NCBI RefSeq assembly: GCF_000182565.1
Contig: NW_015971545.1
Span: 683,092-747,091 of the forward strand
Direction of reading: 5' to 3'
Origin: Spizellomyces punctatus DAOM BR117
Taxonomy: Eukaryota > Chytridiomycota > Chytridiomycetes > Spizellomycetales > Spizellomycetaceae
Length of the DNA stretch: 64,000 nucleotides
Shown here: one piece after another, positions 21,625 through 33,828 of the stretch
Position numbering within the stretch: the first letter of the stretch is position 1
How the letters are laid out: every line of letters begins with the position of its first letter
Program-made: the position numbers and the translations under genes
Notes under the pieces: model-generated
What the model saw: only the letters and a program-made list of their open reading frames with translations
Databases searched by the model: none
Told to the model about the DNA's origin: nothing

Positions 21625-24027
21625 CTACCAAAATGCGACAACACCACCCACAACAGCACTCACAACAGCCCACAACACCCCCTTGACACCCATCGCTCCA
21701 CTGTTGGCATCCTTGCTACCACTGGGTTTGGGCTCGGGGGTAACGGTATCCGCCTCATTCCACGTTGCATCCGCAGCAGCATTCGCAGCTCGCAAATTAA
21801 TGGTCGCGGCTTGAACAACGGGTGCACCGCGGTTGTCCACGGCAAACAACATCCAGTTGCCGGGAGGGGCAATGTTGGCGTTCGCGGGCGTCTTGACCAA
21901 TACCTTGTCTTTACCCCATTTGAGAATCTCGAGCTCTACGAGGCGTTGGTCAATGTTGAGAGTATGCGTGGAGGTGCCGTAGCGGATAAAGTGGACCGCG
22001 GCGATTTTGGCACCCGCGGGTGTCGTGAGGGGGACCAGGATGGATTGACCGTATCCGGCCTTGGGCACGACAGAGGCAAGGTCGAGGGAGAGACGGTTCG
22101 GGATGGCAAAGTACGGGGGCCTGTAGACTTCGGCGCGCAATTCATAGGGATCGGTGCGGCGTTGGTTTTCGCCCGAATAGTTTTGTTCGTCACTGCCAGC
22201 AAACACGACAGAGCCGTCTGTCCGAAGGACAGAGGTGCCGTGGTAGAGGCGGGGAACAGTGGCTTCGGCGCCAACGACCCAGCGTTTGGGGTTCCCGACG
22301 GGCAGGGTTGGGTCAAAAATGACGGCCTTGTTGGTGGGTTCGCGGGCCATGTAGCCGACACCAGCGTCCCCTCCTTGGTGGCCGATACCCGATCCGCCAA
22401 AGATGCCCACTTTACCATCTGAAAAATCATACCGAGTCAGTTATAAATTTGACATACAAACGAGTCTCAAGTGGATCATACATACCGGCAAGATTGATGG
22501 CTTGAGGCTGGGACCTTGCTATAGGCATGTCCTCGGGCACCCACGTGGCACCAGTATCCTCGGGGTTCGTGTGGTAACACCTCGCCGTGGCTGCACAGTT
22601 TGAGCAATTGTCCCACCAGTGACGGGTAAAGTTTGCATTGTCCCATCCATCTGGAGTTGCCGTCCGATTGGTGCCTCCACAGACCCAGACGGTGGCCTTG
22701 TACCCATTCGCCTTTGTGAGCGGGTTCATCCAGTTTGTACCCGCGAACGGGAACGAGCGCGGGTAGACATTGTCTTCGGGGAGGGAAGGGCCAGGGGTCT
22801 CACCACCGTTTGCATAGTTGATGGTGGCGGAGCGGTTACCGGCGAGGGTAAAGACTTGGCCAGACTGGGGAAGAACGTAGGAGATGGGGTACATGTTGAT
22901 GGGGAAAGTTTCCGCGAGGACATTAACGTTGACGGGTGCCGTGAGGTTCTTTGGTGTGGGCGCGGGGAAGATTTCGTACGTGGGATTGTTGACCAAGGGG
23001 TCTGTGGGCTTGAAGTACACCTTGTGCCCTCCAAGAATCATGGCACTATATCAAACAAGGAAAGGGATGAGCATGTGGTGTGTGTGAGAGAGGTGAGCAA
23101 TTTTTAAAGGAAACGCACCGCTCGTCGGGCAAGGTAATGACGGTAGGGTACCAACGACCGCTATAGTCTCCACCCGTCTTGTTGGCACGCGTGTCGAGGG
23201 GCATCTCGCCAACCTTTGTCAAGACGCCATTGTTGTAGATACGAACATCCCGACGTCCATCACTGGGAGAATATATGTGGTGAGCTAGAGCGAGCTGCAA
23301 GCGAGCGATGCGTAGGCACATCCAACAAGAAAGAAAAAACTCTATCCGGTGATGCGTAGCACACTACCCATGGCAGCAAGAGACTCTAGAAACACAATGA
23401 CATGTGCCTGTTCCCTGGCCATACAGATTTAAGCCCCCACTTTTCTACTCACCTAGTGTAATTCTTTCCCTTGAAAGGCATGTTCCACTTTTGATCACCG
23501 CCAGCAATCAAAATCGTGCCATCCGCCAACTGGGAAGCACCATTACAAAACGAATAGCCCTGCTGGGTATCGAATGCATAATTCTTCATTTCAAATTTGT
23601 CATTTGTGATGTCGAATTCGCAAGCGTCTGTAAAGAAATCGCCGAGGTTCTTGTTGGGTTGGTAAATGGGCGAGGATTCGGCCCAGAGTGCTTGAGCGAG
23701 GTCACCGTTCCAAGCGAGGTTGGGGGTTCCGTCCGCGTTGAATCTGCGCCAGTCTGAGGGAATTTCGTGAAAGCGTTCCGAGAGGAGCAGCTTGTCATTT
23801 GGGAGCAGTGCCATGTGGACTGCCGAGAGAGAGTGAGTACAAGTCCTAAATCCACTAATGCAAGAACAAACACTAGTAAACTCACCAGCAGCAACACCCG
23901 TGTTTTGAGAAATAACCTGAAAAGCTCCCCCAACTGCAGGATCCACTGCCTGTTGTGCCAATGCCATAGGAGAAAGAGTAGAAAAGGCAGCAACGGCCGA
24001 AGCCATGAGAAACGTCCGACGGGTCAT
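21625..24027 (-). CDS. Glyoxal oxidase-type copper radical oxidase, GPI-anchored
   Basis: Five exons (24027-23886, 23819-23453, 23262-23119, 23045-22486, 22418-21625), introns 66-190 bp, encode 668 residues. A secretory signal (MTRRTFLMASAVAAFSTLSP, then MALAQQ) precedes a beta-propeller of the galactose/glyoxal oxidase family. Copper-site signatures are visible: the Tyr-His pair in RLYHGTSVLRTDGSVVFAGSD, and TH in FIRYGTSTHTLNIDQR of the C-terminal Ig-like (DUF1929) domain. The C-terminus is hydrophobic after a small-residue spacer (LWAVVSAVVGGVVAFW), typical of a GPI signal. These extracellular enzymes oxidise aldehydes and produce H2O2 for peroxidases or wall chemistry. The promoter side is packed with dinucleotide repeats. 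Confidence 0.9.
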
Positions 24028-24069
24028 ATCCTCCTATCCTACTAGCACTACTACTACTACTACTGTGAA

Positions 24070-24104
<35 letters not shown>

Positions 24105-24409
24105 AGAGAGAAAGCGGAGAGAGAGGAGAGAAAGATGAATAAAAAGAATAAAATCCCCCCCTATCTCCCAACAACACACAATTGATACTAAATAAAGAAA
24201 TGTGGATGAATAAGAAGAAGAGAGAAGAAGAGAGTTATTTATAGCAAGTGTGAAAGTGGGAGAAATTCCGCTCTTTTTTTTTCTTTCCTAGAGTGTGTGT
24301 GTGTGTGTGACTCTCTGCGAGTAGTAGAGAGAGAGAGAGAGAGAGAGAGTAAAAAAGAAAGGAAATGCACAGCAAACAAAAACTCTCTCTCTCCATGAAC
24401 TAAACACAC

Positions 24410-24447
<38 letters not shown>

Positions 24448-25398
24448 CTAGTAGTAATCCCCCTTTGTATTCACTCTCTCTGTTGTAAAATTGCAAAGGA
24501 GAGAAAGGAGAGAGAGTTGTTGATAAATGTGCAAATTTTTACAATCAGCGGCCATGCTTGTATTACTCTCTCTTTCTCTTTTTACTCACACTCTCTCACC
24601 TACTCCTACAAGATTCATTCTCTCTCACTCTTTTTCCACGCCCAACCATGCAGCCTATGCTTCATTCATTTCCCTCTTGAATTCAGTCATGTCCATATGG
24701 ATTCCATGTCATTTTCATGCATGTCTCCTTATTATTATGTCATTGTCCCATACGATTGCTAGGCGGGTTCACTATGGCATTGCCCGTGGCAGGCCGTGGC
24801 AGGCCGTGGCAGCCTGTGGCAGCCAGTGGCAGTGCTCATCCCCATTGTTGCAAATTGGGAAAGAGAGGACACAGACCGTTATAGAATATTCTCATTTCCA
24901 TTTGTGGCTTAGAACATGCACATGAGGTGGTGGCACAGTTACAGCCGTAGGGGGTTACAACTCTTTTTGCAAGTGATACGCGTTTGGCACCCAACCATGT
25001 ACGTGGGAACAAATGCGCAGTACACGCGCAAAGGGAGGCCTAGCAACAAGGGGGACCTAGCAACGCGGATGATGCCGCACTCATTGTGACTGTGCAATTT
25101 AATTACGAAATGGCTCCTAGATCTTTCATGGTCATATTGCAATATGATCGAGAGCCTGGGATGAATGGATAATGTTTGCAAATAGTATCGCTGTTAAAGT
25201 GAAACCAAAAGTGCGCTGCCTGTGCTATAGAGCTATTTCACCTCCCGCTTGTCTTGAAATACTGACAAGTGTGGTGTACTAGTAAGCGCCGACTGGGCGT
25301 GGATGGAAAAGCCAATGCTCTTGATTACCCTCTCAAAGATTTCACCTGTTGAATGGCGACTAGGGCAAGGTCATGGTTTATAATGATACGACACTTTC
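24028..25398. repeat. Intergenic region with TG, GA and CT microsatellites and a GTGGCAG tandem repeat
   Basis: Upstream of the glyoxal oxidase: a (TG)n/(GA)n tract at about 24066-24105, another near 24293-24348, and a (CT)n tract at about 24412-24443. At about 24786-24835 five copies of an imperfect GCCGTGGCAG-like unit occur. No gene is supported. Confidence 0.75.
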
Positions 25399-26853
25399 TT
25401 ATGGGATGACAATGGCAGCACCACTCCCTGGCTTGCTCGCAAAAACCACATCCCCCAGATTCTCGTCCGCATCCGGATCTCCTCTCCACTCGGGCCATCT
25501 TTTATAGTAATACTCTTGCTTCAACACATTTATAAATTCACTCACACCCGTCTCGGGAACCAGCGACACCGTGCACCCACCCCATCCCGCTCCCGTTAGT
25601 CTCGACCCGTACGCACCCGCTCGGAGCGCCAAAGCCGTTAATTCATCCAATTCAGGGCAACTGCAGTCATACAGATCCCGACATGACGCTTGAGAGGCAT
25701 TCATGAGGGCACCCAACTTTTGAAGCGAGGGTGGAGATTGGGTACAAGTATCGCGAAATTGGAACACACGCAGCGCTTCGCTATACACATGTTTGGCGCG
25801 TTTGTAAAGCTCAAATGTCGCTGCATGGATCACAATCGAGCCTATATACTTTTTCTCCAAATCTTGTACGGACATGTCCAATGCCTTTGCAACGTCCTCT
25901 CGCGTCCATGGTTCCTTTTTCAATGCCTTGTCCACCATCTCGATCATCTCCGTAAGTCCCACGTCTTCTCGCCCTTGTAGATCACCAAACACCAGTTCCT
26001 GCACCTCTCGCAACGTCATGCCCTCTCGTTTTGCACCCACAAACCGACTCAACACGGCTGCAGCCAACCGCGTCTCCACCACCCGGAGATTATAATGCGT
26101 CGGCGCTGTCAGAGCCTTATCAGACACCACCAACGTATTCGCAATCACAAATACAGGCGGATCCTGAACAAGACCAAATACAACTGCTTCAACCCGCAAC
26201 GTAGGATAAAAATGAATCAAACAAGGCCCATGCTCTGCCATCACTGAAATCGCTTGATCCATTCCCCCACATTGGACACCCGCATACCGTTCCCCCTCTA
26301 TCGCCGCCATTGTTACATCCTTTTTACTCAATTCCACCCCATGTGCATATAGTGTTGTCAATACCGCGGAAACGACAAGGGCCGATGAGGACGACACACC
26401 TGCACTCGGTGGCACATTTCCGGTCACCATGATATTCAATCCAATAGGATTCTTTAAACCCGCTTTTTGATATGCGCCCTTGTACCCGCACACAAAATAC
26501 GTACTCCAGTCATGTCCATTTTTCTCTACAATCGCTCCTGAATCCGTCATGTTGTATTCAACATGTGGGTACCGCGGATCCGTATTCGAACATGTCAATG
26601 CAAGATTTTGGACGCCCTTTTTGGGTACACGCCCAACAGCAACAATAACATCCCGTTCAATCGCCATGGGTAATACCCCAAACCCCGCGTAATCCACATG
26701 CTCACCAATGAGATTCACTCGACCCGGTGCTCGTACGTAGAATTCGGGTGGGGAGCCATATTGGGATGTAAATGCTGATGTGAGATGTGTATAGCGGGGT
26801 TGGTTTGGGAGGGTGTTGAGTGCGTATGTCGGTGGTGAGGTGTTTGAAGGCAT
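25399..26853 (-). CDS. GAL1: Galactokinase (GHMP kinase family)
   Basis: An intronless 484-residue ORF starting with ATG at 26853. Galactokinase signature: APGRVNLIGEHVDYAGFGVL near residue 44; the GHMP ATP-binding motif [19 protein letters not shown] near residue 147; GGMDQAI with the catalytic Asp; and the C-terminal motif SRLTGAGWGGCTVSL. The enzyme phosphorylates galactose to galactose-1-phosphate in the Leloir pathway. The length and internal spacing resemble the eukaryotic GAL1/GALK2 branch, so N-acetylgalactosamine kinase activity is also possible. No other GAL genes lie nearby, so there is no visible GAL cluster. It is likely cytosolic. Confidence 0.92.
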   Translation of the reverse strand: MPSNTSPPTYALNTLPNQPRYTHLTSAFTSQYGSPPEFYVRAPGRVNLIGEHVDYAGFGVLPMAIERDVIVAVGRVPKKGVQNLALTCSNTDPRYPHVEYNMTDSGAIVEKNGHDWSTYFVCGYKGAYQKAGLKNPIGLNIMVTGNVPPSAGVSSSSALVVSAVLTTLYAHGVELSKKDVTMAAIEGERYAGVQCGGMDQAISVMAEHGPCLIHFYPTLRVEAVVFGLVQDPPVFVIANTLVVSDKALTAPTHYNLRVVETRLAAAVLSRFVGAKREGMTLREVQELVFGDLQGREDVGLTEMIEMVDKALKKEPWTREDVAKALDMSVQDLEKKYIGSIVIHAATFELYKRAKHVYSEALRVFQFRDTCTQSPPSLQKLGALMNASQASCRDLYDCSCPELDELTALALRAGAYGSRLTGAGWGGCTVSLVPETGVSEFINVLKQEYYYKRWPEWRGDPDADENLGDVVFASKPGSGAAIVIP

Positions 26854-29724
26854 GTGTGTGTGTGGATGCGATCCGGTTTTTTGTGGAATTGTCTACGACG
26901 AGGACGCGAGAGGACGCGCACTCGTTGCTTGCACTCGACAGCTAAGCGCAGCACCCCCAACGCAACTATACCTGCATGGGATGATGCAAAACCAAACGAA
27001 ACCAGCCGAATTACATGACGGAGCACTCACCAAACGAACTGGTTAACAATTCCAAGTAGACAAATTATCCTATCCAGATATGTGCAACACCCGCTCTTCT
27101 TTTTTTTTTTTGCCATATGACACTGTACAGCTTTACTGCTATCAGACATTCCCTCATCTATTTCATATCAAAAACAAATAAACTGTTTAAAATACACTTG
27201 CCAAATGACCATCACACGCTTTTTGCAGAAACAAACAGCAACCCCCCATCTACCCATGTTTACGATCCCAAACGGAAAGATGCATCATAAGAGGGACGCC
27301 TATTATGAAAACGATGGAAACTTTCCTGCACGCTTTTTATTGTGATCAAAATGATATTGGACAAACATTTCATTCTAGTCTCCCACATTTCTATTCTCCA
27401 AAGTCTAACAACAATCTAGGAATCAAAACTCTAACTTGAACAAACGAGATACGAACCTTGTGTTGCATTGCTTATACTAAAGCAAGTGTATATTTAAAGG
27501 GGCTTTCACATACACTATACGTAAACTCGCATCGGAACGATGGAAACGATCCGCTTTCAGAAACTGCATCCATTAACAACAGCCAAGTTCTACGGTACTT
27601 TATGGAAGGTTTGTAAGCATCCCATGTTTAGGATGCATCTTGGATGCATCTTGTGGTCATTTTTCGTGCATGAAAGCTTTAGTGTCACGCAGATCAATGA
27701 ATGAAGCAACTGATTATTGGTGACCTGCCAAGCTAAACAAAAGAGAAACACTCTTGATGCTTGTTGTGTGTATTGTTGGGTTAGATTCTCAGTGTCACGC
27801 ATGGTTTTACCACACTACAAGTGCCTTTTATCGCTAGTGTGAAGCAACAGGGCACGATGCGGAACTTGTACATTAGAAACGGGACGTCATTTACAAACGT
27901 GTCTTTTTTTTTAAGGGAGAGGTGATATACAATAATGAGTGTGCGTTTCGTATACCGCATTTGGTCTGGTATCTAGGCAAGCCAAAAAGGTTCTTCCTTT
28001 TCGGGAGGCATACTTGTTGAGTAGAACTGTGGATACTTGCAAGAATGGACTTTGATCTGTCCCATGAGCAACCACGAAGATACCTTTGCGGTGGATCGTG
28101 CACACGCAAGCAAGTGCCCAATATATTTATACGATTCCAAAGGTTTGGTGTACCGAGTATTTTAAAATGTTTTTGCGTACCTACTCTGGCTTAGTGATTT
28201 TGCTGAACCTTTAGAGGACCTTTTAGCGGCGACGATGGAGCAAGGACACTGGATTACCTGTAACCCTTCAAAACCAAAACACTCCAAAATCACGAATATG
28301 CAAAAAAAAACATACTTGCATCCAATAATAGTTTCAACAAATTACTGCCTCTCATCGCATTTCCACGACCCGAAAACCCAATTCAACAAAAAACCCCATG
28401 CACATGATCCATGGGGCGAGCTCATTGCGTATACACATACATATCCCAGTGTTTGCTCTCTACATTATCGCACATGTTTCCTTCTCGCGTAAATAGAGAT
28501 CCCCTAGGCAAGGTTTTCACGTTATCAAGTCAACGCGGTTTGGACACATGGTATTCTTTCATGCCGTTTTCCCGCAGTTGAATGCCAGAGCCAAACGACG
28601 CCAATTGCCACTTTTTACTCCCATTGCACATGGAATAAAAAACAGCAACATATATGGTGTGTCATATCCATATCAATTTGAGGTCCCCGTCCATTTAGGA
28701 GAGATCTGATACCGATATGAAAGTGCCTATCATTCAAAAAAATGCGAAATTATACGAGATGGCTTTGGTAAAACACACATCTCGGCAAACTTTCAAAAAC
28801 ATACCGCCGCGGGGTTCTCGCCAAAGGAGTATTTCCGATGGAGAAGTATTGGAAATTGAGCTTTTTTTTTTGATCCCCGCGGCACCTTTTTGCAAAGGTC
28901 ATCAGATGAAATAAACTTTTACACAAACTTACGAGTCCACATCGCGTCCATCCTAACGTGTATTGGAATGCAGTATATCCATCCCCTCCTTCCTATAATC
29001 AATATGGAATGTCACTGGACTCACATTCAATTCATAGACAATGTAATGCTTAGTCGCGTGTTCTTGTCAGCGATTTTGTAGTTTTGTGGGGTGTTTGTGT
29101 TGAGCCGATTGCAGGAGACGTTGGGAGCCTAGATTTGGATTTTGGTTGCGAGTTTTTTTGCGTGGTATGAATGAAATAGCTGTTTGTAAGCGTTAGGTAT
29201 TGGAATGATGATACAGTTGAAATGAGAGATTCATGTAAAGAAATGAATGAAATAAACAGTGAATGCGGGAATTTATCATCATTGCCTTGTCGCAGAAAAT
29301 GACCATGGCAAGATATTAAGAAACCCCGTAACTCAAATACTCAAAAACCCAAGAGAGCCATGAACTTTGACGTCGGTTGTACCTCTCATCGGTTAATAAC
29401 AAACGTAAACAAGTCTCTGTAGAAAACCGCGCGATGAAGAAGAGATTTGACTGAAAAAAACAAGGATTGTGGTTTCTTTGACCTTGTGGCGTTCGGAGTT
29501 CTGGGTTGTTAAGGGGGGTTAAAATGATCAGAGAAGGCCCCGAGCAGGTGGTGCATGTTCGGGAGAACCAAAAGCTTGCTTTTGTTCAAGATAACAATGG
29601 GTATTTTTCTGAAAAACAGATGGTTAAAAGCAGATGGGGTCTGTGGTGACCACCTTTCTCATACCCTCTTAGTCGTTCCTTTGACATTGTGTGGACAGCG
29701 AGATCCCCTCTCCTCTGTTCAGTC
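26854..29724. other. Long intergenic region, 2.9 kb
   Basis: The largest apparently gene-free stretch on the left half, between the divergent galactokinase and PAP2 genes. Only short ORFs without recognisable domains or signal peptides occur, and no tRNA could be identified. It has an extended poly-T tract near 27099-27112. Unspliced ncRNA cannot be excluded. Confidence 0.5.
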
Positions 29725-30777
29725 ATGTCCGTCGCGGAATCGTCCCCACTGGGCCTCATCCTTGAACCCACCATTGTATTTACAATCTTGGGTGCCGGAG
29801 TCTACTTTAACCGAATTCATTCCCCAGTCTACCCACCCAAAGATCCTCATCCCCCTCTCCCATACCGTGAACGCACCTTTTTCGGATGCAAGGTATCAAC
29901 ACGGGATACCAGCGTCTGGCGAACAACAACTCTATCCCGCCTCCTCTTTCGATACCCTTTTATTATCGAAGTATGTTATTGGGTCCTTACGTACTTGGTT
30001 TACCAAGGAGCGAGAGGGGTAACGGCATTGACGTTTACGGAATCCACGACGGATCTCGCACGAGAAAATGGCATGTGGATTCTTGAAGTTGAGAATATAC
30101 TCGGAATAGACACGGAAAGAGAATTTCAACGCTTTTTTTTGGATCGACCGTTTTGGATGGGGGTTTTGAACCGTGTGTATAGTTTTGTTCATATCCCTGC
30201 CACTGTTGGATTTTTCGGCTACATGTACTACCAAACCTCTTCTGCAACTTTTACTCGAATCCGTCGTACCATGGCCTTATGCAACCTCTATGCGTTCATC
30301 GTCTTTACGACATGGCCCGCCATGCCTCCGAGACTCTTACCCAAAGAATACGGGTTTATTGACACAGTCCACTCTACACGCATCGCAAGCGTGTGGACCA
30401 CCAACGCCTTTTGCAACCAACTCGCCGCCATGCCTTCCCTCCATTTCGGATACGCATTCATAGTCGGTACATCCATACTCGTACATGCACATTGGAAACC
30501 CCTTCGTATCCTTGGAGCCCTCTACGCACCCCTCATCCTCGTCGCGATCGTCGCTACAGCCAATCACTACTTTCTGGACGCCATTGCAGGCTTTTTTGTG
30601 GCTATCCTCGCGTATTTTACTAATAATGTCCTATTGAATTTATTGGTGATTGAGGATCTTGTTTTGTGGGTTTTACGAATTGAGAAACCGCCTACCAAGG
30701 AACAAGTCCAGTTTATGACTCGGGGAACTGATTATGAGAGTGAGGAGTCTATGAAAGTTTGGTATGAGAGAGTTTAA
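29725..30777 (+). CDS. PAP2-superfamily membrane enzyme (Aur1/Ipt1-like domain)
   Basis: An intronless ORF from ATG 29725 encodes 350 residues with six or more membrane segments. The PAP2 catalytic motifs are recognisable: AAMPSLHFGYAFIVG (motif C2 with the catalytic His) and ANHYFLDAIAGFFVA (motif C3 with His and Asp). MPPRLLPKEYGFIDTV before C2 is typical of the inositolphosphotransferase-type subgroup (PAP2_3). Members hydrolyse or transfer phospho-headgroups on lipids at ER or Golgi membranes. Whether this one makes inositol phosphorylceramide or is a simple lipid phosphatase cannot be decided from sequence. Confidence 0.82.
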   Translation: MSVAESSPLGLILEPTIVFTILGAGVYFNRIHSPVYPPKDPHPPLPYRERTFFGCKVSTRDTSVWRTTTLSRLLFRYPFIIEVCYWVLTYLVYQGARGVTALTFTESTTDLARENGMWILEVENILGIDTEREFQRFFLDRPFWMGVLNRVYSFVHIPATVGFFGYMYYQTSSATFTRIRRTMALCNLYAFIVFTTWPAMPPRLLPKEYGFIDTVHSTRIASVWTTNAFCNQLAAMPSLHFGYAFIVGTSILVHAHWKPLRILGALYAPLILVAIVATANHYFLDAIAGFFVAILAYFTNNVLLNLLVIEDLVLWVLRIEKPPTKEQVQFMTRGTDYESEESMKVWYERV

Positions 30778-32079
30778 ATGATATTTTGGGGGTTTTTATC
30801 TATGTTATATGGGGGAACTTTTGATTTTATAGATTTGGGGGCAATTGATGGGTTGTCGTATATATATTTATATATCCCGAGCAACAAACGTTGTTTTTTC
30901 GTACTTTTATTTTTATAGACTGGGTCTTGATGAACATGATCTGATCATAAGGTTACATTGCAATCAGTAGATACTTTTCGCACTCGATGTACACGAGTTG
31001 TCACAAACCCTTTTGTATTCGTACAATGTTTTGCATTCTCTGAATATCAAATGAACATTACTGTCGCATTCGTTGTTGCGAACAACTAAAGTACTTGTAA
31101 GTGCTTTCAAGACACGTCAATCAAGTTAACAGCTCTCTTGGAAACGAGGACTGTCGTTCAAATGTTTCTTGCCGAAACCCACGAGGAACACTATGCAAGA
31201 AATTGAAAAGATGTGAAGCAACAGAACGATAACAAAAATGCTACAGCGTCGTGTGAAGACAGGCTCCAAAGAGCGGTCATAGCAGACTACCCCCTTTTCA
31301 TTCATCTTAATGTGAGCTTCCCGCACTTGAAGCTAGACCTTGATTCTATACCTACGATTACTACCCTACTTGACTACTCATTGCAAAACACAGTAAGAGC
31401 TGAACTTTGAATGATGCTTTTCAAGAGTCATGCCCTGTGAAACTTGAATATCCAAAGCAATACGTATGCAAATGCGTGTGCTTCGGAACACGCTCTGGAG
31501 AGTGTTCCTTTTACGCTGCACGCGACACCAGAATCCAAATAAAGGCATCTCGAGCAAGTGTTCATTTTACATGTTTGGAAAGCATCTCCGAAAATGTCGG
31601 AGAGGAGTTTGATTTCAAATCCACCCATTCTGTTTGTCTTGGAGTTTTTTGGGGGACAATCGAAATCAAGACCTTTCTTTACCCCACCACCACACATGAT
31701 GACTACCCCACAACCTAAAAAACACTAAAAAACAACTCGTGAGGGGCATTTCAAATCTCAAGAGTCCGTGCTGCTCATTTCAAATACCCAAATTATTTTT
31801 TTCTATTGTTTTTCTTGGGGGGAGCTCGGAGGTGTCGGACATGTTCACCTACTTGAAGGTATCTCCGCGTCCGCGAAACTGTTTCGTCATGGACGATCCC
31901 CTTTGGGGGGTTTTCCTGCGATCGGACACGGGGGACGCGGTGCCCTCCCTTGTAGGCTATATAAACCCTCGTGTTAGACGCACTCCCGTTCTCTCGCAAA
32001 AAGTCGCACCTGCAAAGTCTCACACATTGCCGCTGACCCTGGAAACATACACAAACAAACAAATCTACGAGAGAAAACC
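30778..32079. other. Intergenic region with the GST promoter
   Basis: About 1.3 kb without a recognisable gene. ORFs at 31407-31718 and 31739-32101 have no recognised features. The right end contains the likely core promoter of the GST gene. Confidence 0.5.
31958..31965 (+). promoter_or_regulatory. TATA box of the GST gene
   Basis: TATATAAA lies 115 bp before the GST start codon in a GC-richer context (GTAGGCTATATAAACCCTCG), followed by an A/C-rich leader of the kind that precedes highly expressed genes. Confidence 0.5.
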
Positions 32080-33042
32080 ATGTCCGAATTCGATAAAGTA
32101 ACACTCACATATTTTGGACTTCAAGGCCGTGCAGAAGCCATTCGACTCTTGCTTGAGGACGCTGGTACTTTTCATCATTTCTTTATACGTTTTGCGATGG
32201 GTGTTTAACATTTACTTTTTTTTTGAAGGAATTCCTTACGATGACGTCCGTATCGTGGACAGGGACCAATGGTTAGAACTCAAAAAGGATACAGATCGGT
32301 TCCGGTTTGGACAGATGCCCATGGTGGATTTTAATGGGTTTTGCGTTGTGCAGAGGTAACAAAGCACCATACTTTGACATTGTAGATCTAGTCTTTTTAA
32401 TCTTTTTTTCTGATGGTAGTGCGACGATTATGAGGTTCATTGCGTCTCGAAAAGGGTATTACGGCGATACACCTCAAGAACATGTCCTTGTCGACATGCT
32501 TGCGGATGGTACTGAAGATCTTCAGAGATTGTACTTGAAGGCCGTTTATAGTGATGATGCGGTATGTGATTGTTCACTTTTTACGCATTTCCCCGTTTTT
32601 TTTATGGCTGATGGTGTCGTATACTTTTTGCATTGGGTATAAAGGAAAGCACGACAGTGGCATTCTTGAAAAACGAAGCACCAGCCAAACTCGAATATTT
32701 TGAAAAAATCCTCAGTAAAGCTAATGGTGGAGCCGCTTATTTCACTGGTCCCAAGGTGAACATTCTCATCAAACAAATCCCAACACTCTACTCTCAACCA
32801 CACTCTAAAACACTTCCCAATTTATATAGGCAACATTTGCCGATATTTTCTTTTTTGACCTCCTCGACCGCCTCACGACTCTCCACCCCACCATCCTCGA
32901 CCCCTTCCCCCTTTTGAAAGCGTTCAAAACTCGTGTTGCTGAGCGGCCTAATATCAAGAAATATCATGAAGCGAACAAGAGGCCTCAGTTTGTGAATAAC
33001 CCTTTTTCGACTAAACTAGGCTCCGAGAGGATTGTTTTTTAA
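32080..33042 (+). CDS. Glutathione S-transferase (sigma/alpha-like)
   Basis: Five exons (32080-32164, 32229-32355, 32420-32561, 32645-32755, 32830-33042) encode 225 residues. The N-terminal thioredoxin-like domain begins KVTLTYFGLQGRAEAIRLLLE, with the active-site Tyr of sigma/alpha/pi classes, then GQMPMVDF (cis-Pro loop) and VVQSATIMRFIA, where the Q-S pair binds the glutathione glutamate and is restored by splicing. The C-terminal helical domain ends in FADIFFFDLLDRL and VAERPNIKKYHEANKRP. Glutathione conjugation or peroxide reduction in the cytosol is expected. Introns are 64-83 bp. Confidence 0.9.
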
Positions 33043-33828
33043 AGATGTTGAGATAGATTTTGTAAGGAGGTGTTAAATAGAAAATAGGTGGCTTTCCTGT
33101 ATTCGAGATTGTTTTTATAAAGTAGAAACACTGTTTATTTCACAAGTGTGCTCAATATGATGTTGGATGTTACTGTAGTGCACTTTTTGCCAAGTAACTC
33201 GATTGAATGTCACCGTAGGGTACACATCAATAAGATCTCGATTAACCGCCTCGATTGAAATGCGGTACCATAGCACACCTGTAGATCTGATTGTCGAGAA
33301 TCTGATCTCGGTTCCCCCGCACATGCCTCACGTGGGGTCCGCGATGCGTGAAAGAGTGCTCAGTGAGACCTGATTTTCTGCAACTCCCTTCATTCCTTTC
33401 AGCAAAAAACTGACCTGTCCCCCCTCCTTTTCATCATTGACCCTTGGACAAACGACGACGACGGCAAAGACAAAAAGATGGGCTGGTTTGTGTGAACGAC
33501 CACAGCCGGACTTCCGAACGGGTTGACATAATCAATTTTTTTGGGAACTCTATTTTAGACTCGTGTTTTTTTGACCACGGGGGTGTTCAAGTGTTCAAAA
33601 AGTTGGTAACTTGGGTTTTGCCGTTTGGGATCATTTTGTGGAATTTTCAAAAAACCATCCGTTGGGTGAATGGCCTTTCATCGTTGTGGTTTGATTAGAA
33701 CTTTCTTTATTGTTTAACGACTCAACAAGGCAACCTATTCCAAGTTTCTTTTCCGTCCCCCCACCTCCTGTTGTTGAGCGTGCTTTTTGTTGTTTTTTCA
33801 TCCCCACACACGTGTCTATATCATCATC
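33043..33828. other. Intergenic region, 0.8 kb
   Basis: Only a short ORF (33444-33698) without recognisable features. It is presumably the 3' UTR of GST plus the promoter of the next gene. Confidence 0.4.

Noticed and set aside
31407-31718. 103-codon ORF upstream of the GST gene
   Set aside because: No domain, no splice structure and no similarity to neighbours; probably random.
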